This document shows positions 1 through 7,367 of a stretch of 64,000 nt of DNA, one piece after another. The position numbers and the translations under genes are program-made. Each line of letters begins with the position of its first letter. Within the stretch, counting starts at the first letter, position 1. The DNA is from Flavobacteriaceae bacterium (GTDB taxonomy: Bacteria; Bacteroidota; Bacteroidia; Flavobacteriales; Flavobacteriaceae): contig JABSPK010000005.1 of NCBI GenBank assembly GCA_013214065.1, positions 248,001-312,000 on the forward strand, in the 5' to 3' direction. Below the pieces are notes generated by a model, which was not told where the DNA came from, searched no databases, and worked only from the letters and a program-made list of their open reading frames with translations.

Positions 1-894
1 GGGAGGAACATCACACTTGGGGGGTTTTACCAATATGATATCTTCAATTCGTTCGGGGCGCATATCAGGGCACCCTACCTCTTCGGACCAAAATGGGGAT
101 TGGCACTGAGTTACCAAGATCTGACTACCCAAGAGCCCGTTTTTTTGGATAACGGTACGGCCGATTACAAATACAACAACGAATCGATCGAATTGCTCGC
201 CCTTTACGAATTCAACGCCAAGAACCGGATTGAATTCGGGATCAATTTCTTTACCGAGGACTACGAATACCTTTCGGGGAGTACCGATCCCGACGTGCCT
301 TTGGCATTGAACGTCGACAAGTACCTGTTCAAGTTGATCTATAATTTTGACAACATCGAATACTACTACCAGTACCTCTCGGGTTTTCGCAGTATCCTGA
401 ACTTACAGTATGTACAAAGTAGTGATACGCGGTTGCCTGAATTCGTCATCGGGTTCAATGATTTTTCCTATTTCAAACGTATCGGTGCGCGCGGTAATTG
501 GGCTTCAAGGCTACGTCTGGGCCTTTCGAGTAATATAGACACCCCTTTCGCTCCCTTTGCGGTCGACAATAACCTCAATATCCGAGGGGTAGGCAATACC
601 ATCGATCGCGGTACCGCGGCAATCGTATTGAACACGGAGTATCGGCATACCCTGGTCGATAAAGATTGGTTTGTGTTGCAAGGCAATGTCTTTATCGATG
701 GAGGGAGCTGGCGCAATCCCGGAGGGGACTTGGGTGATTTCGGTGATAGCCAAAACCTGAGGGTCTATCCGGGTGTAGGTATCCGCTTTATCCATAAGCG
801 TATCTTCAATGCCATCTTCAGGATCGACTACGGTCACGGCATCACCAACGATGCCACCCGAGGGGTTGTTTTTGGTATCGGACAATATTTCTAA
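1..894 (+). CDS. Omp85/BamA-like outer-membrane beta-barrel protein, C-terminal part (5' truncated by window)
   Basis: The frame is open from base 1, so the gene begins upstream of the window; only about 297 residues of the C-terminus are seen. The translation alternates short hydrophobic strands and polar turns, contains the late motif 'FIDGGSWRNPGGD' followed by 'YPGVGIRFIHKRIFNAIFRI' and ends in 'GQYF'. This is typical of the bacterial surface antigen barrel (Omp85: BamA, TamA and relatives), whose last strand ends in an aromatic residue for BAM recognition. It likely acts in the outer membrane, in assembly of barrels or secretion of a partner. The POTRA region is not visible, so BamA, TamA-like and two-partner-type members cannot be told apart. 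Confidence 0.75.
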   Translation, partial: GRNITLGGFYQYDIFNSFGAHIRAPYLFGPKWGLALSYQDLTTQEPVFLDNGTADYKYNNESIELLALYEFNAKNRIEFGINFFTEDYEYLSGSTDPDVPLALNVDKYLFKLIYNFDNIEYYYQYLSGFRSILNLQYVQSSDTRLPEFVIGFNDFSYFKRIGARGNWASRLRLGLSSNIDTPFAPFAVDNNLNIRGVGNTIDRGTAAIVLNTEYRHTLVDKDWFVLQGNVFIDGGSWRNPGGDLGDFGDSQNLRVYPGVGIRFIHKRIFNAIFRIDYGHGITNDATRGVVFGIGQYF

Positions 895-922
895 GCTCTT
901 CTATACAATTTATCGATTTTTT

Positions 923-952
923 TTGCATTTCATCGATTAGATACTATATTTG
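923..952 (+). promoter_or_regulatory. Flavobacterial-type promoter (TTG-N19-TATATTTG)
   Basis: TTG at 923-925 and TATATTTG at 945-952 are separated by 19 bp, an exact fit to the Bacteroidota consensus TTG-N17-23-TAnnTTTG. Transcription would start just after 952, which excludes the upstream TTG codon at 950 as the start of the next gene and supports the ATG at 977. Confidence 0.75.
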
Positions 953-976
953 TTGGTCCCACAGAGACATGAACTT

Positions 977-1900
977 ATGAAAAAAACGAATTTAATAGGC
1001 GTTTTTATGCTTTTATTCGCGGTTTTTACCACCGCCCAAGAGCAAGCGTATCCTGTAGCGGCCGAACAAGGTGATGGCATATTTTCCATCCTAAGAAAAC
1101 AAGGTCTTGACCCCGTCAAGTTCTATGCCCGGTTCGTAGCCTTGAACGAAAACAATCTTAAAAACGGCAGTGGGCTTTATCTTGGAAAAGAGTACCTCAT
1201 TCCGTACTCGGCGGATTCCTTTAAAGAGAAAGCCAAAAACGTGGTCACTTCAGATGATAGCGAATCGGCACTTTTTGATTTGGAATTGGCTTCGATCGCT
1301 CCAAAAAGCGAGCATTTGAAACACGCTGTGATCTACTTGATATCCAATACCAAAGGGACCGATAAAACCGGGGTATTGCAACGCCTGGGCAAGGAGATTA
1401 CAGTAACCCTGGCCCAAGAACTGATGGTTCATGGGGCCCAAGTCTATATCATCGACAACCCTGATAAGGAATCCGGCATTTCCGGATATGTCGATGCCGT
1501 GAATACCCGCTACCTGAAAAATCAGGGCAAGTACCAACGCCTGTTAATGATCAATTTGAACGAAGGAATGACCAAAAGCGGTTATTTCGATGTTTCGGTT
1601 TTCCATCACGACAACAACGAAGATGGAGAGCGCTTCGCCAAGAACATCCAACAAATATTGAACAAGCACCGTATCGAAAGTGATGCGCGCAAAGCCTACA
1701 CCGAAGTATTCACCGATAGCGAAAATCTCTTTTTGGCCAAGAATGTACTGCCCGCCATTACGCTCATAGATATTGGCAATTCAAAAGACCCTTCGATCGA
1801 AAGTAGGATTTCGATTCGTAACGATCAACAATTCATATCGGATATCATTGCCAATGGGGTGATGAACGACTACGCGAACTTAGCCGTGGAGACCAACTAA
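977..1900 (+). CDS. LysM-like / N-acetylmuramoyl-L-alanine amidase-fold protein, probably inactive
   Basis: A signal peptide (MKKTNLIGVFMLLFAVFTTAQ) is followed by a LysM-like segment ('GDGIFSILRKQGLDP...YLGKEYLIPY') and a domain laid out like Amidase_3. The landmarks align but the zinc residues are gone: the usual 'DPGHGG' is 'LISNTKG', the 'SIHAN' segment is 'MINLNEG', and the closing 'PxxLxEIGF' is 'PAITLIDIGN', with Asp for the catalytic Glu. Only the Glu of 'GKEITVTLA' resembles a ligand. It is likely a periplasmic peptidoglycan-binding or regulatory pseudoamidase. The start at 977 follows a strong promoter and gives a clean signal peptide. The loss of activity is inferred from a by-eye alignment. 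Confidence 0.65.
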   Translation: MKKTNLIGVFMLLFAVFTTAQEQAYPVAAEQGDGIFSILRKQGLDPVKFYARFVALNENNLKNGSGLYLGKEYLIPYSADSFKEKAKNVVTSDDSESALFDLELASIAPKSEHLKHAVIYLISNTKGTDKTGVLQRLGKEITVTLAQELMVHGAQVYIIDNPDKESGISGYVDAVNTRYLKNQGKYQRLLMINLNEGMTKSGYFDVSVFHHDNNEDGERFAKNIQQILNKHRIESDARKAYTEVFTDSENLFLAKNVLPAITLIDIGNSKDPSIESRISIRNDQQFISDIIANGVMNDYANLAVETN

Positions 1901-1920
1901 ACTTAGTCCCCCATTGTATT

Positions 1921-1957
1921 AAGGCCCTTTTCATTACCCCTAATGAACAGGGCTTTT
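1921..1957. terminator. Bidirectional intrinsic terminator between convergent genes
   Basis: An interrupted inverted repeat (AAGGCCC...TTCATT / AATGAA...GGGCTTTT) lies between the stop of the plus-strand amidase-like gene and the stop of the minus-strand glycosyltransferase gene, with T-rich tails in both directions. Confidence 0.6.
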
Positions 1958-1974
1958 CCTTATCAACTCGCGCT

Positions 1975-2661
1975 TTAGGCCAGGATCTTTTTTTGATAAT
2001 AAGCGTACAAGGCTTCAGGGGAAGCACCAAGAAAGTTCTTCAAATGGATAACGGCGAAATGGAATTGGACGTTGAACGACCCTTTTTCACGGTACTTGCG
2101 GGCTGAGGTAATCACATGGTCCGGTAAGATCCTGAAGTGACCACGGCGGTACAATCGGGTGATGAATTCCGTGTCTTCGTAGATCATATACGCCTCGTTG
2201 AAACCGCCTTCTTCGAAAAACACCTCCTTTTTGATGAAAAGCGATTGATCACCGCCACGACAAAGGGTATGGTTGATCCGGGTCATCCATCCGAAAAAAC
2301 GCAAAAAAACATTTTGGGTATCGAACCGCATTCGAAAACAGCCGGTCTCGAACCCCGCTGCTATGGCCTCACGGATTTTGATGTCGAAGTCTTTTGGAGG
2401 TAAGGTGTCGGCATGTAGAAAATAAAGCGTATCGCCTTTTGCGGCCTTGGCCCCGGCGTTCATTTGTCTAGCACGACCCTTTTTCGAAGGTACCACGCTT
2501 ACGGGCAAGGTTTCAAGAAGCTTCAAGGTTCCGTCGGTACTGCCCCCGTCTACCACGATGATTTCGGAAACCCAGTCCGTCGACCGGGTTTCACTCAAAT
2601 GTTCGATCAATCCCGCAATGCAGGACGCTTCGTTTAAGACGGGAATAATGATGCTCAGCAC
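1975..2661 (-). CDS. TIGR04283-type family 2 glycosyltransferase of arsenosugar gene clusters
   Basis: A GT-A family 2 transferase of 228 residues. It opens with 'MLSIIIPVLNEA', carries 'IIVVDGGSTDGT' and the DxD-like 'FLHADTLPP', then 'GGDQSLFIKKEVFFEEGGFNE' and 'YEDTEFITRL'. This pattern is that of the TIGR04283 family, which recurs beside arsM/arsS and is thought to transfer the sugar or aglycone in arsenosugar formation; the true substrate is unproven. A GTG start is chosen: an in-frame TAA lies just upstream and no ATG is available. It is the last gene of the operon; a 60-bp gap separates it from arsM and holds a Shine-Dalgarno-like AAGGAGG. Confidence 0.8.
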   Translation of the reverse strand: MLSIIIPVLNEASCIAGLIEHLSETRSTDWVSEIIVVDGGSTDGTLKLLETLPVSVVPSKKGRARQMNAGAKAAKGDTLYFLHADTLPPKDFDIKIREAIAAGFETGCFRMRFDTQNVFLRFFGWMTRINHTLCRGGDQSLFIKKEVFFEEGGFNEAYMIYEDTEFITRLYRRGHFRILPDHVITSARKYREKGSFNVQFHFAVIHLKNFLGASPEALYAYYQKKILA

Positions 2662-2721
2662 GGAACGTGATTTACGGATTCCTCCTTAAGAGGTCAACAT
2701 TGGCCAACGAACCTTACAGCA

Positions 2722-3687
2722 TTAGCAGCAACCACCACCGTTATAATGCCAAGTGCTTTCGCTGACATGGATCTCATCACTGGCGCTTGCCAAGGCGGCA
2801 GCGGTTTTATCGCAAACGGCCAAAGGTTGGTTTTGCAACAAGACATGTCCGTTGTTGTCATCAAAATATTCGGCATCACCATAGTAAATAGCCGTTTTTC
2901 CTGTAAAGACACAAGGGCCGTCTTTAGGCATGGGATCTTTGATGGCAGCGATTTCGATCGACTCAATGTAGACCAATTCATCAGTCGGGTAATGGTTCGG
3001 TGTCAAGACACGATAGGACTTACGGGCGCGGATTTCTATGGTGCCAAAGCCGGCGTCGGTCAATACTTTGATGTAATCCTTCATCGGAATACTACCACTA
3101 AGACACAAGGCCCTCAAACGATCGTCATTGCGCAAGGTATCGTTCATGGGTTGTTCGCAAATGGGGTCGCTCATCACCAATCTTCCGTGTGGTTTTAGCA
3201 CGCGGTACATTTCAGCTACGGCCCGCTTCAAATCGTCCATTTTAAAGATGTTGAACAAACAGTTCTGCGCAGCAACATCGATGCTCTCATCATCAATCGG
3301 TAGGTTCAGGGCATCACCCTTGACCAAGTTTACGAATTCGCTTTTGAACCAATCGTTTTCTTCTTCAGCGATCTTAAAATTGTTTTTGGAAGCGGTGAGC
3401 ATTTCATCGACCGAGTCTACTCCGGTTACCCCACCGATCTGACGTGAGAAGTAAGAGAATTGCAGGAGTTCCATTCCGCCTCCGACCCCGACATAGAGTA
3501 CTTTTGGATCATTGATCAAATCTTGGGCCGAAACGGTGCTTCCGCAGCCATAATTCATTTCTTGCATGATCTTCGGAATCGACAAGCCAGGAAACTGCCA
3601 AATTGGATTGGTAGTACAGCATAAGCCCACATCAGGGGTTACGGCAGCTTCTTTATACAGTTCTTGGGTCGCATCTAAATAGCTCAT
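2722..3687 (-). CDS. arsM: Arsenosugar-type arsenite S-adenosylmethionine methyltransferase ArsM
   Basis: A 321-residue class I methyltransferase that would methylate As(III) to mono- and dimethyl species with SAM. Motif I is 'VLYVGVGGGMELL', the acidic loop 'GVTGVDSVDEML', and motif IV region 'SIDVAAQNCLFNIF'. Cysteines suited to binding trivalent arsenic lie at the N-terminus ('GLCCTTNP', 'NYGCGST'), in the middle ('CLF', 'ICEQP', 'LCLSG') and at the very end ('GGGCC'). The N-terminal 'LCCTTNPIWQFPGL' opening and the tail match the arsenosugar-cluster form rather than the shorter stand-alone ArsM. It overlaps the phosphorylase gene by four bases (ATGA), so the two are translationally coupled. 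Confidence 0.85.
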   Translation of the reverse strand: MSYLDATQELYKEAAVTPDVGLCCTTNPIWQFPGLSIPKIMQEMNYGCGSTVSAQDLINDPKVLYVGVGGGMELLQFSYFSRQIGGVTGVDSVDEMLTASKNNFKIAEEENDWFKSEFVNLVKGDALNLPIDDESIDVAAQNCLFNIFKMDDLKRAVAEMYRVLKPHGRLVMSDPICEQPMNDTLRNDDRLRALCLSGSIPMKDYIKVLTDAGFGTIEIRARKSYRVLTPNHYPTDELVYIESIEIAAIKDPMPKDGPCVFTGKTAIYYGDAEYFDDNNGHVLLQNQPLAVCDKTAAALASASDEIHVSESTWHYNGGGCC

Positions 3688-4499
3688 ATCAGTCGGATTA
3701 ATTCTTTGAATAAAGTTATCATTTTTGGTTCAGCTTCAGCGGCAATCGCAATAATCTCCTGAATATCAATCGGTTTTAAATTATCGGGATCGCATTCGTC
3801 AGTCAATACCGAAACCGCTACTATGGGTAGTCGTAAATGATTGGCGACAATTACTTCAGGTACGGTACTCATTCCGACCGCATCGGCCCCCAAGGTTTTT
3901 AACATGCGATACTCGGCTTTGGTTTCGAGTTGTGGCCCGACAACGGATACATACACCCCTTTTTTCAATGCGATATTGTTTTCACTGGCGATTTCTTCCA
4001 AATGCCGGCGCATTTTAAGGTCATACGGTTCACTCATATCGACAAATCGGTCACCGAACTCGGCGACGTTCTTAAATGCCAAAGGGGAACCTCCTTGCAG
4101 GTTGATATGATCTTCGATCAACATCAGTTCGCCTTTTTTGTAATCGAGGTTGATGGCCCCGGCCGCATTTGAGATGAACAGCTTTTTGATCCCCAGCTGA
4201 TGCATGACCCGAATGGGATAGGTAATGTCCAAAAAATCGTAGCCTTCATAAAGGTGGAACCGTCCCTGCATGACGACCACTTTTTTTCCTGAAATGGTTC
4301 CGTAAAGCAACTTGCCGGAATGGAATTCGACCGTAGCCAAAGGAAAGAAAGGGATATGGTTGTAGTGCGCTTCGATGGCATCTTCGATATGATCGACCAA
4401 TTGGCCCAGTCCGGTGCCCAGCACAATGCCTATCTCAGGAGCTTCGAACCCCTTGTTCTTCAAATAGGCTACCGATTCATCAAGTTGTTTTTGTGTCAT
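3684..4499 (-). CDS. Purine nucleoside phosphorylase, trimeric (type I) family, probably 6-aminopurine-specific
   Basis: 271 residues with the trimeric PNP/MTAP landmarks: 'GIVLGTGLGQL', 'MQGRFHLYEGYDF' (phosphate site), 'ISNAAGAIN', 'VVGPQLETKAEYRML' (base-site Glu) and 'GMSTVPEVIVANH'. Near the C-terminus the base-site segment reads 'VSVLTDECDPDN'. Human PNP has Asn243 here; MTAP, which splits methylthioadenosine, has Asp, and the human N243D mutant gains adenosine activity. So an adenine nucleoside is a likely substrate, in keeping with release of adenine from an arsenic-deoxyadenosine intermediate. That role is inferred from the operon. Four-base overlaps with both neighbours (ATGA). Confidence 0.85.
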   Translation of the reverse strand: MTQKQLDESVAYLKNKGFEAPEIGIVLGTGLGQLVDHIEDAIEAHYNHIPFFPLATVEFHSGKLLYGTISGKKVVVMQGRFHLYEGYDFLDITYPIRVMHQLGIKKLFISNAAGAINLDYKKGELMLIEDHINLQGGSPLAFKNVAEFGDRFVDMSEPYDLKMRRHLEEIASENNIALKKGVYVSVVGPQLETKAEYRMLKTLGADAVGMSTVPEVIVANHLRLPIVAVSVLTDECDPDNLKPIDIQEIIAIAAEAEPKMITLFKELIRLI

Positions 4500-5155
4500 T
4501 TCTTCAAATGTGTAAAAAAGGGTTTGAAAGCTTCAATATCCGCAATATCCTCATAAATGTCAACATCGTTCCTGCTTTGCAGGCGATACAAATTGGACCC
4601 CTGAAGGTCGCTCAAGGTATCTTTTAAGACCGTTCCCGTGCCCCAGACCTTGTTGTTGAAGAGCTGCGGTTCAAGGGTTTTCATACCGAGCAAGTAATAG
4701 CCGCCGTCTTCTGCAGGGCCGATAACGAAGTCGTGATCATCCAAGGCCTGGAATGCGTTTTCAAGTGCTTCGGTATCGATTTCATAAAGGTCGCTTCCAA
4801 TGATGATGATTTTTTCAAATCCTTCTTCAAAACCATTTTTGAAAGCTTGGTGCATGCGCGCACCGAGGTCGATACCCTCTTGTAGGTGCTTTTCGAACAC
4901 CGGGTCGCTCCATAGGTCGTCTTCCCATATCTCTTCGGAATAATAGACCCTTTTGGTGGCGCTGACTCCCCGGGTAACGGCCGCGGTATGTTGCAACAAA
5001 AATTCGTAGACCTTGAGGGCCGATTCATTGCCGATGGTCGCGGCCAATCGGGTCTTGCACTTCCCAAGTTCCGGGTTACGTGTAAAGATCAGCAAAAGTG
5101 AATTTGGGCTGTCAGTCAATGTCTTTTGGTTTGGTTTTGTAAACTTTCTCGGCAT
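4496..5155 (-). CDS. TIGR04282-type glycosyltransferase/nucleotidyltransferase-like protein of arsenosugar clusters
   Basis: 219 residues of the DUF2064/TIGR04282 family, a GT-A-like fold related to MobA and CofC. Visible motifs are 'LLIFTRNPELGKCKTRLA' (nucleotide-sugar loop), 'IIIIGSDLYEI' (with the metal-binding Asp) and 'GPAEDGGYYLLGM'. Members pair with TIGR04283 transferases next to arsM/arsS and are believed to activate or transfer the sugar part. The predicted start overlaps the rhodanese gene by 44 bases; a later start inside 'TLTDSPNSLLL' is possible but lacks an ATG. The stop overlaps the phosphorylase start (ATGA). Confidence 0.8.
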   Translation of the reverse strand: MPRKFTKPNQKTLTDSPNSLLLIFTRNPELGKCKTRLAATIGNESALKVYEFLLQHTAAVTRGVSATKRVYYSEEIWEDDLWSDPVFEKHLQEGIDLGARMHQAFKNGFEEGFEKIIIIGSDLYEIDTEALENAFQALDDHDFVIGPAEDGGYYLLGMKTLEPQLFNNKVWGTGTVLKDTLSDLQGSNLYRLQSRNDVDIYEDIADIEAFKPFFTHLKK

Positions 5156-5621
5156 TGGTCAGCAGTTTGCCCCAATACTTACTGAACACATGTACTTTTT
5201 CGGTCTGCACACCCGTACTGTCATAAACCGGGTTGCCATCGATCTTCCATTGGAAAATACCGCCATATAGGTTGGATACATCCGTATACCCTGCCTTCAC
5301 TAATTTTTGGGCAATATCTTCCGACCGTACCCCAATCGAGCAATACACTACAATGGGACTATGTTTGTTCGGAATCCGGTTTTGGATGGAGTCCATCGAA
5401 AAGGTTTTGTGGCCCGACCAAATGGCCCCCTCGAGATGGCTCACTTCGAACTCTTCCTGTTCCCTCGCATCAAGTAAAATGGGGGTGATTTGGGTCAATT
5501 CAGCAACGGTGATGTAATCGACCGCCCCTGAATTGTACCTGTCCAACACGCCGGCGATGGTGCGTTGACCACAAACCGTCAAGAATACAAAGGATAACAG
5601 AACCGTGAAGAGATAGCGCAT
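5112..5621 (-). CDS. Rhodanese-domain lipoprotein, first gene of the arsenosugar operon
   Basis: Starting at the ATG at 5621 gives an SPII signal ('MRYLFTVLLSFVFLTVCGQ', lipidated Cys in 'LTVC') and a single rhodanese domain with 'LLDAREQEEFEVSHLEGA' and the active-site loop 'VVYCSIGVRSE', whose Cys would carry a persulfide. The C-terminal 'NLYGGIFQWKIDGNPV' closes the fold. Rhodaneses of this kind are regularly found with TIGR04282/04283 transferases; lipidation places this one at the cell envelope, unlike its cytoplasmic neighbours. The frame extends upstream to 5663, but that extension translates a perfect palindrome (5621-5639) and would bury the signal peptide. Confidence 0.75.
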   Translation of the reverse strand: MRYLFTVLLSFVFLTVCGQRTIAGVLDRYNSGAVDYITVAELTQITPILLDAREQEEFEVSHLEGAIWSGHKTFSMDSIQNRIPNKHSPIVVYCSIGVRSEDIAQKLVKAGYTDVSNLYGGIFQWKIDGNPVYDSTGVQTEKVHVFSKYWGKLLTNAEKVYKTKPKDID

Positions 5622-5639
5622 ACCGTTTTCAAAACGGTA
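5621..5639. promoter_or_regulatory. Perfect 19-bp palindrome at the start of the arsenosugar operon (candidate operator)
   Basis: TACCGTTTT-C-AAAACGGTA is a perfect 9-bp inverted repeat with a 1-bp centre, touching the start codon of the rhodanese gene. Read on the minus strand it follows directly after TATATTTA, one base from the -7 consensus TAnnTTTG, so it would cover the transcription start. No T-run follows, so it is not a terminator. A dimeric repressor site is the simplest reading; no regulator gene lies next to it. Confidence 0.5.
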
Positions 5640-5708
5640 AATATACGGCGATCCTACGGTCAAGGATTGACAATTATGATTATCTTAAACCGAATAAATC
5701 GCATTGCT

Positions 5709-7256
5709 ATGGGAAAGTCATTCTGGATTTGGTTGTTAGTGGGAATCAGCTTGGCGTGCAGCGAAAAGAAAGTCGACCTGCCGCAAAAGGAAGCTACCGA
5801 TACGTATCGCGAAGCCTATCGCCCCCAATACCATTTTTCACCGCAAGCCCATTGGATGAACGATCCCAACGGACTGGTGTATCATGACGGGGAGTATCAC
5901 CTGTTCTACCAATATTATCCGGAGGCCACCGTTTGGGGGCCCATGCATTGGGGTCACGCGAAAAGCAAGGATTTGGTGCATTGGGAGCATCGACCCATTG
6001 CCTTGTTCCCGGATGGAAAGGGGTTGATATTTTCAGGAAGCGCAGTGGTCGATGTACAAAATACCTCAGGCTTCGGCACCGATGGTACCCCGGCCATGGT
6101 CGCTATTTTCACCTACCATAATATGGCCGGCGAAAAAGCGGGTCGCAACGACTTCCAGACCCAGGGCATTGCCTATAGCCTTGACCAAGGCGAAACCTGG
6201 ACGAAATACGAAGGCAATCCGGTACTACCCAATCCGGGCATCCGCGACCTTCGCGACCCCAAGGTGTTTTGGCATGAAGCAAGCGGGCAATGGATCATGG
6301 CCCTGGTAGCCGGTGACCACGCCAAGTTCTATCGCTCTCCCGATTTAAAAACCTGGGAATACCTTAGTGATTTCGGGAAGGATGCCGGGGCGCATGGCGG
6401 CGTTTGGGAATGCCCCGATCTCTTTGAATTGCCGGTCGAAGGTAGTGATGAGACCAAGTGGGTGCTGATCATCAGCATTGGAAACGGTGGGCCGAACGGG
6501 GGCAGTGCCACCCAATACTTTGTCGGTGATTTCGATGGTACCACCTTTACGGCCGATCATCAAGACTGGAAATGGCTCGACTGGGGCACCGATAATTACG
6601 CCGGGGTTACCTACAACCACACCCCTGGCGGCAAGCGTACGTTTATCGGTTGGATGAGCAATTGGCAGTATGCCTTAAAAACACCCACCGAAACCTGGCG
6701 CAGTGCCATGACCTTACCACGCCATTTAGGGCTGAGAAAGACAGGCGACACCTACCAACTTACGAATTATCCGGTGCCGGCCGTTGGACAATTGGCGACC
6801 GAAAAGGAAACTTCCGAATTTGAGATAGCACCTAATGAAAGCCGGACATGGACTATGGATGAACTAGGCCGATCCCGATTGCAATTGAACACAAATGGCA
6901 GGGAGTTCGAACTGACCTATGCCAATGATTTTGGTGAGCAGACCCGAATCCGGGTCAATGGCGCATCCGATCTGATCATGGTCAACCGTACCCGTTCTGG
7001 TGAAACGGATTTCCATTATGAGTTCGGCAACAAATTACATTATATGGATATCGAAGGTTTGGCAGCGGGGCGCATCGAATTTTCGGTATTCTTGGATTGG
7101 TCTTCCATTGAACTGTTCGTGGCCCAAGGGCAATGGGCATTCACCGACCAACTCTTTCCATCGGTGCCCTATACCCAGTTAACGATCACCAACAAATCGG
7201 GGACGGCTTTGTCCGTTTCGGACTTCGGATTGTCGCCCCTGCGTTCGATTTGGTGA
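5709..7256 (+). CDS. Glycoside hydrolase family 32 lipoprotein (levanase/fructan beta-fructosidase type)
   Basis: A five-blade propeller enzyme that would release fructose from fructans or sucrose-type substrates. The catalytic triad is intact: nucleophile in 'HWMNDPNGLVYHDGEYHLFYQ', transition-state stabiliser in 'LRDPKVFW', acid/base in 'GVWECPDLFEL'. The C-terminal beta-sandwich ends 'DWSSIELFVAQGQWAFTDQLFP'. With the ATG at 5709 the protein begins 'MGKSFWIWLLVGISLACS', a lipobox, so it is surface or periplasmically anchored; an in-frame ATG at 5667 would lengthen the signal by 14 residues. No SusC/SusD pair, fructokinase or transporter is beside it, unlike usual fructan loci. Confidence 0.9.
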   Translation: MGKSFWIWLLVGISLACSEKKVDLPQKEATDTYREAYRPQYHFSPQAHWMNDPNGLVYHDGEYHLFYQYYPEATVWGPMHWGHAKSKDLVHWEHRPIALFPDGKGLIFSGSAVVDVQNTSGFGTDGTPAMVAIFTYHNMAGEKAGRNDFQTQGIAYSLDQGETWTKYEGNPVLPNPGIRDLRDPKVFWHEASGQWIMALVAGDHAKFYRSPDLKTWEYLSDFGKDAGAHGGVWECPDLFELPVEGSDETKWVLIISIGNGGPNGGSATQYFVGDFDGTTFTADHQDWKWLDWGTDNYAGVTYNHTPGGKRTFIGWMSNWQYALKTPTETWRSAMTLPRHLGLRKTGDTYQLTNYPVPAVGQLATEKETSEFEIAPNESRTWTMDELGRSRLQLNTNGREFELTYANDFGEQTRIRVNGASDLIMVNRTRSGETDFHYEFGNKLHYMDIEGLAAGRIEFSVFLDWSSIELFVAQGQWAFTDQLFPSVPYTQLTITNKSGTALSVSDFGLSPLRSIW

Positions 7257-7367
7257 TTAGGTCAAGAAATTATACAAACTGAGGGCGAACAGGAACAAGG
7301 AGCAGCTGACCACTGCATACCAAAATACATATCCCATTTTCGCTCCTTTAGCGTAGTGTGCTTCCAT
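7257..7367 (-). CDS. Putative 36-residue single-span membrane peptide
   Basis: Between GH32 and GAPDH the minus strand reads MEAHYAKGAKMGYVFWYA, continues with a hydrophobic run through 'VVSCSLFLFALSLY' and ends NFLT with a TAA. Polar, lysine-containing residues precede one transmembrane segment, a plausible N-in small membrane protein. Its stop directly abuts the GH32 stop (convergent). A start at the second Met would leave 26 residues. I recognise no family; support is only the clean start, charge pattern and hydrophobic span, so it could be chance. Confidence 0.35.
   Translation of the reverse strand: MEAHYAKGAKMGYVFWYAVVSCSLFLFALSLYNFLT

Noticed and set aside
950-976. TTG-started extension of the amidase-like gene
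   Set aside because: It lies at the -7 promoter element and would precede the transcription start; the ATG at 977 begins a clean signal peptide.
2694-2981. 95-codon minus-strand frame
   Set aside because: It is a shadow of the arsM C-terminus in another frame.
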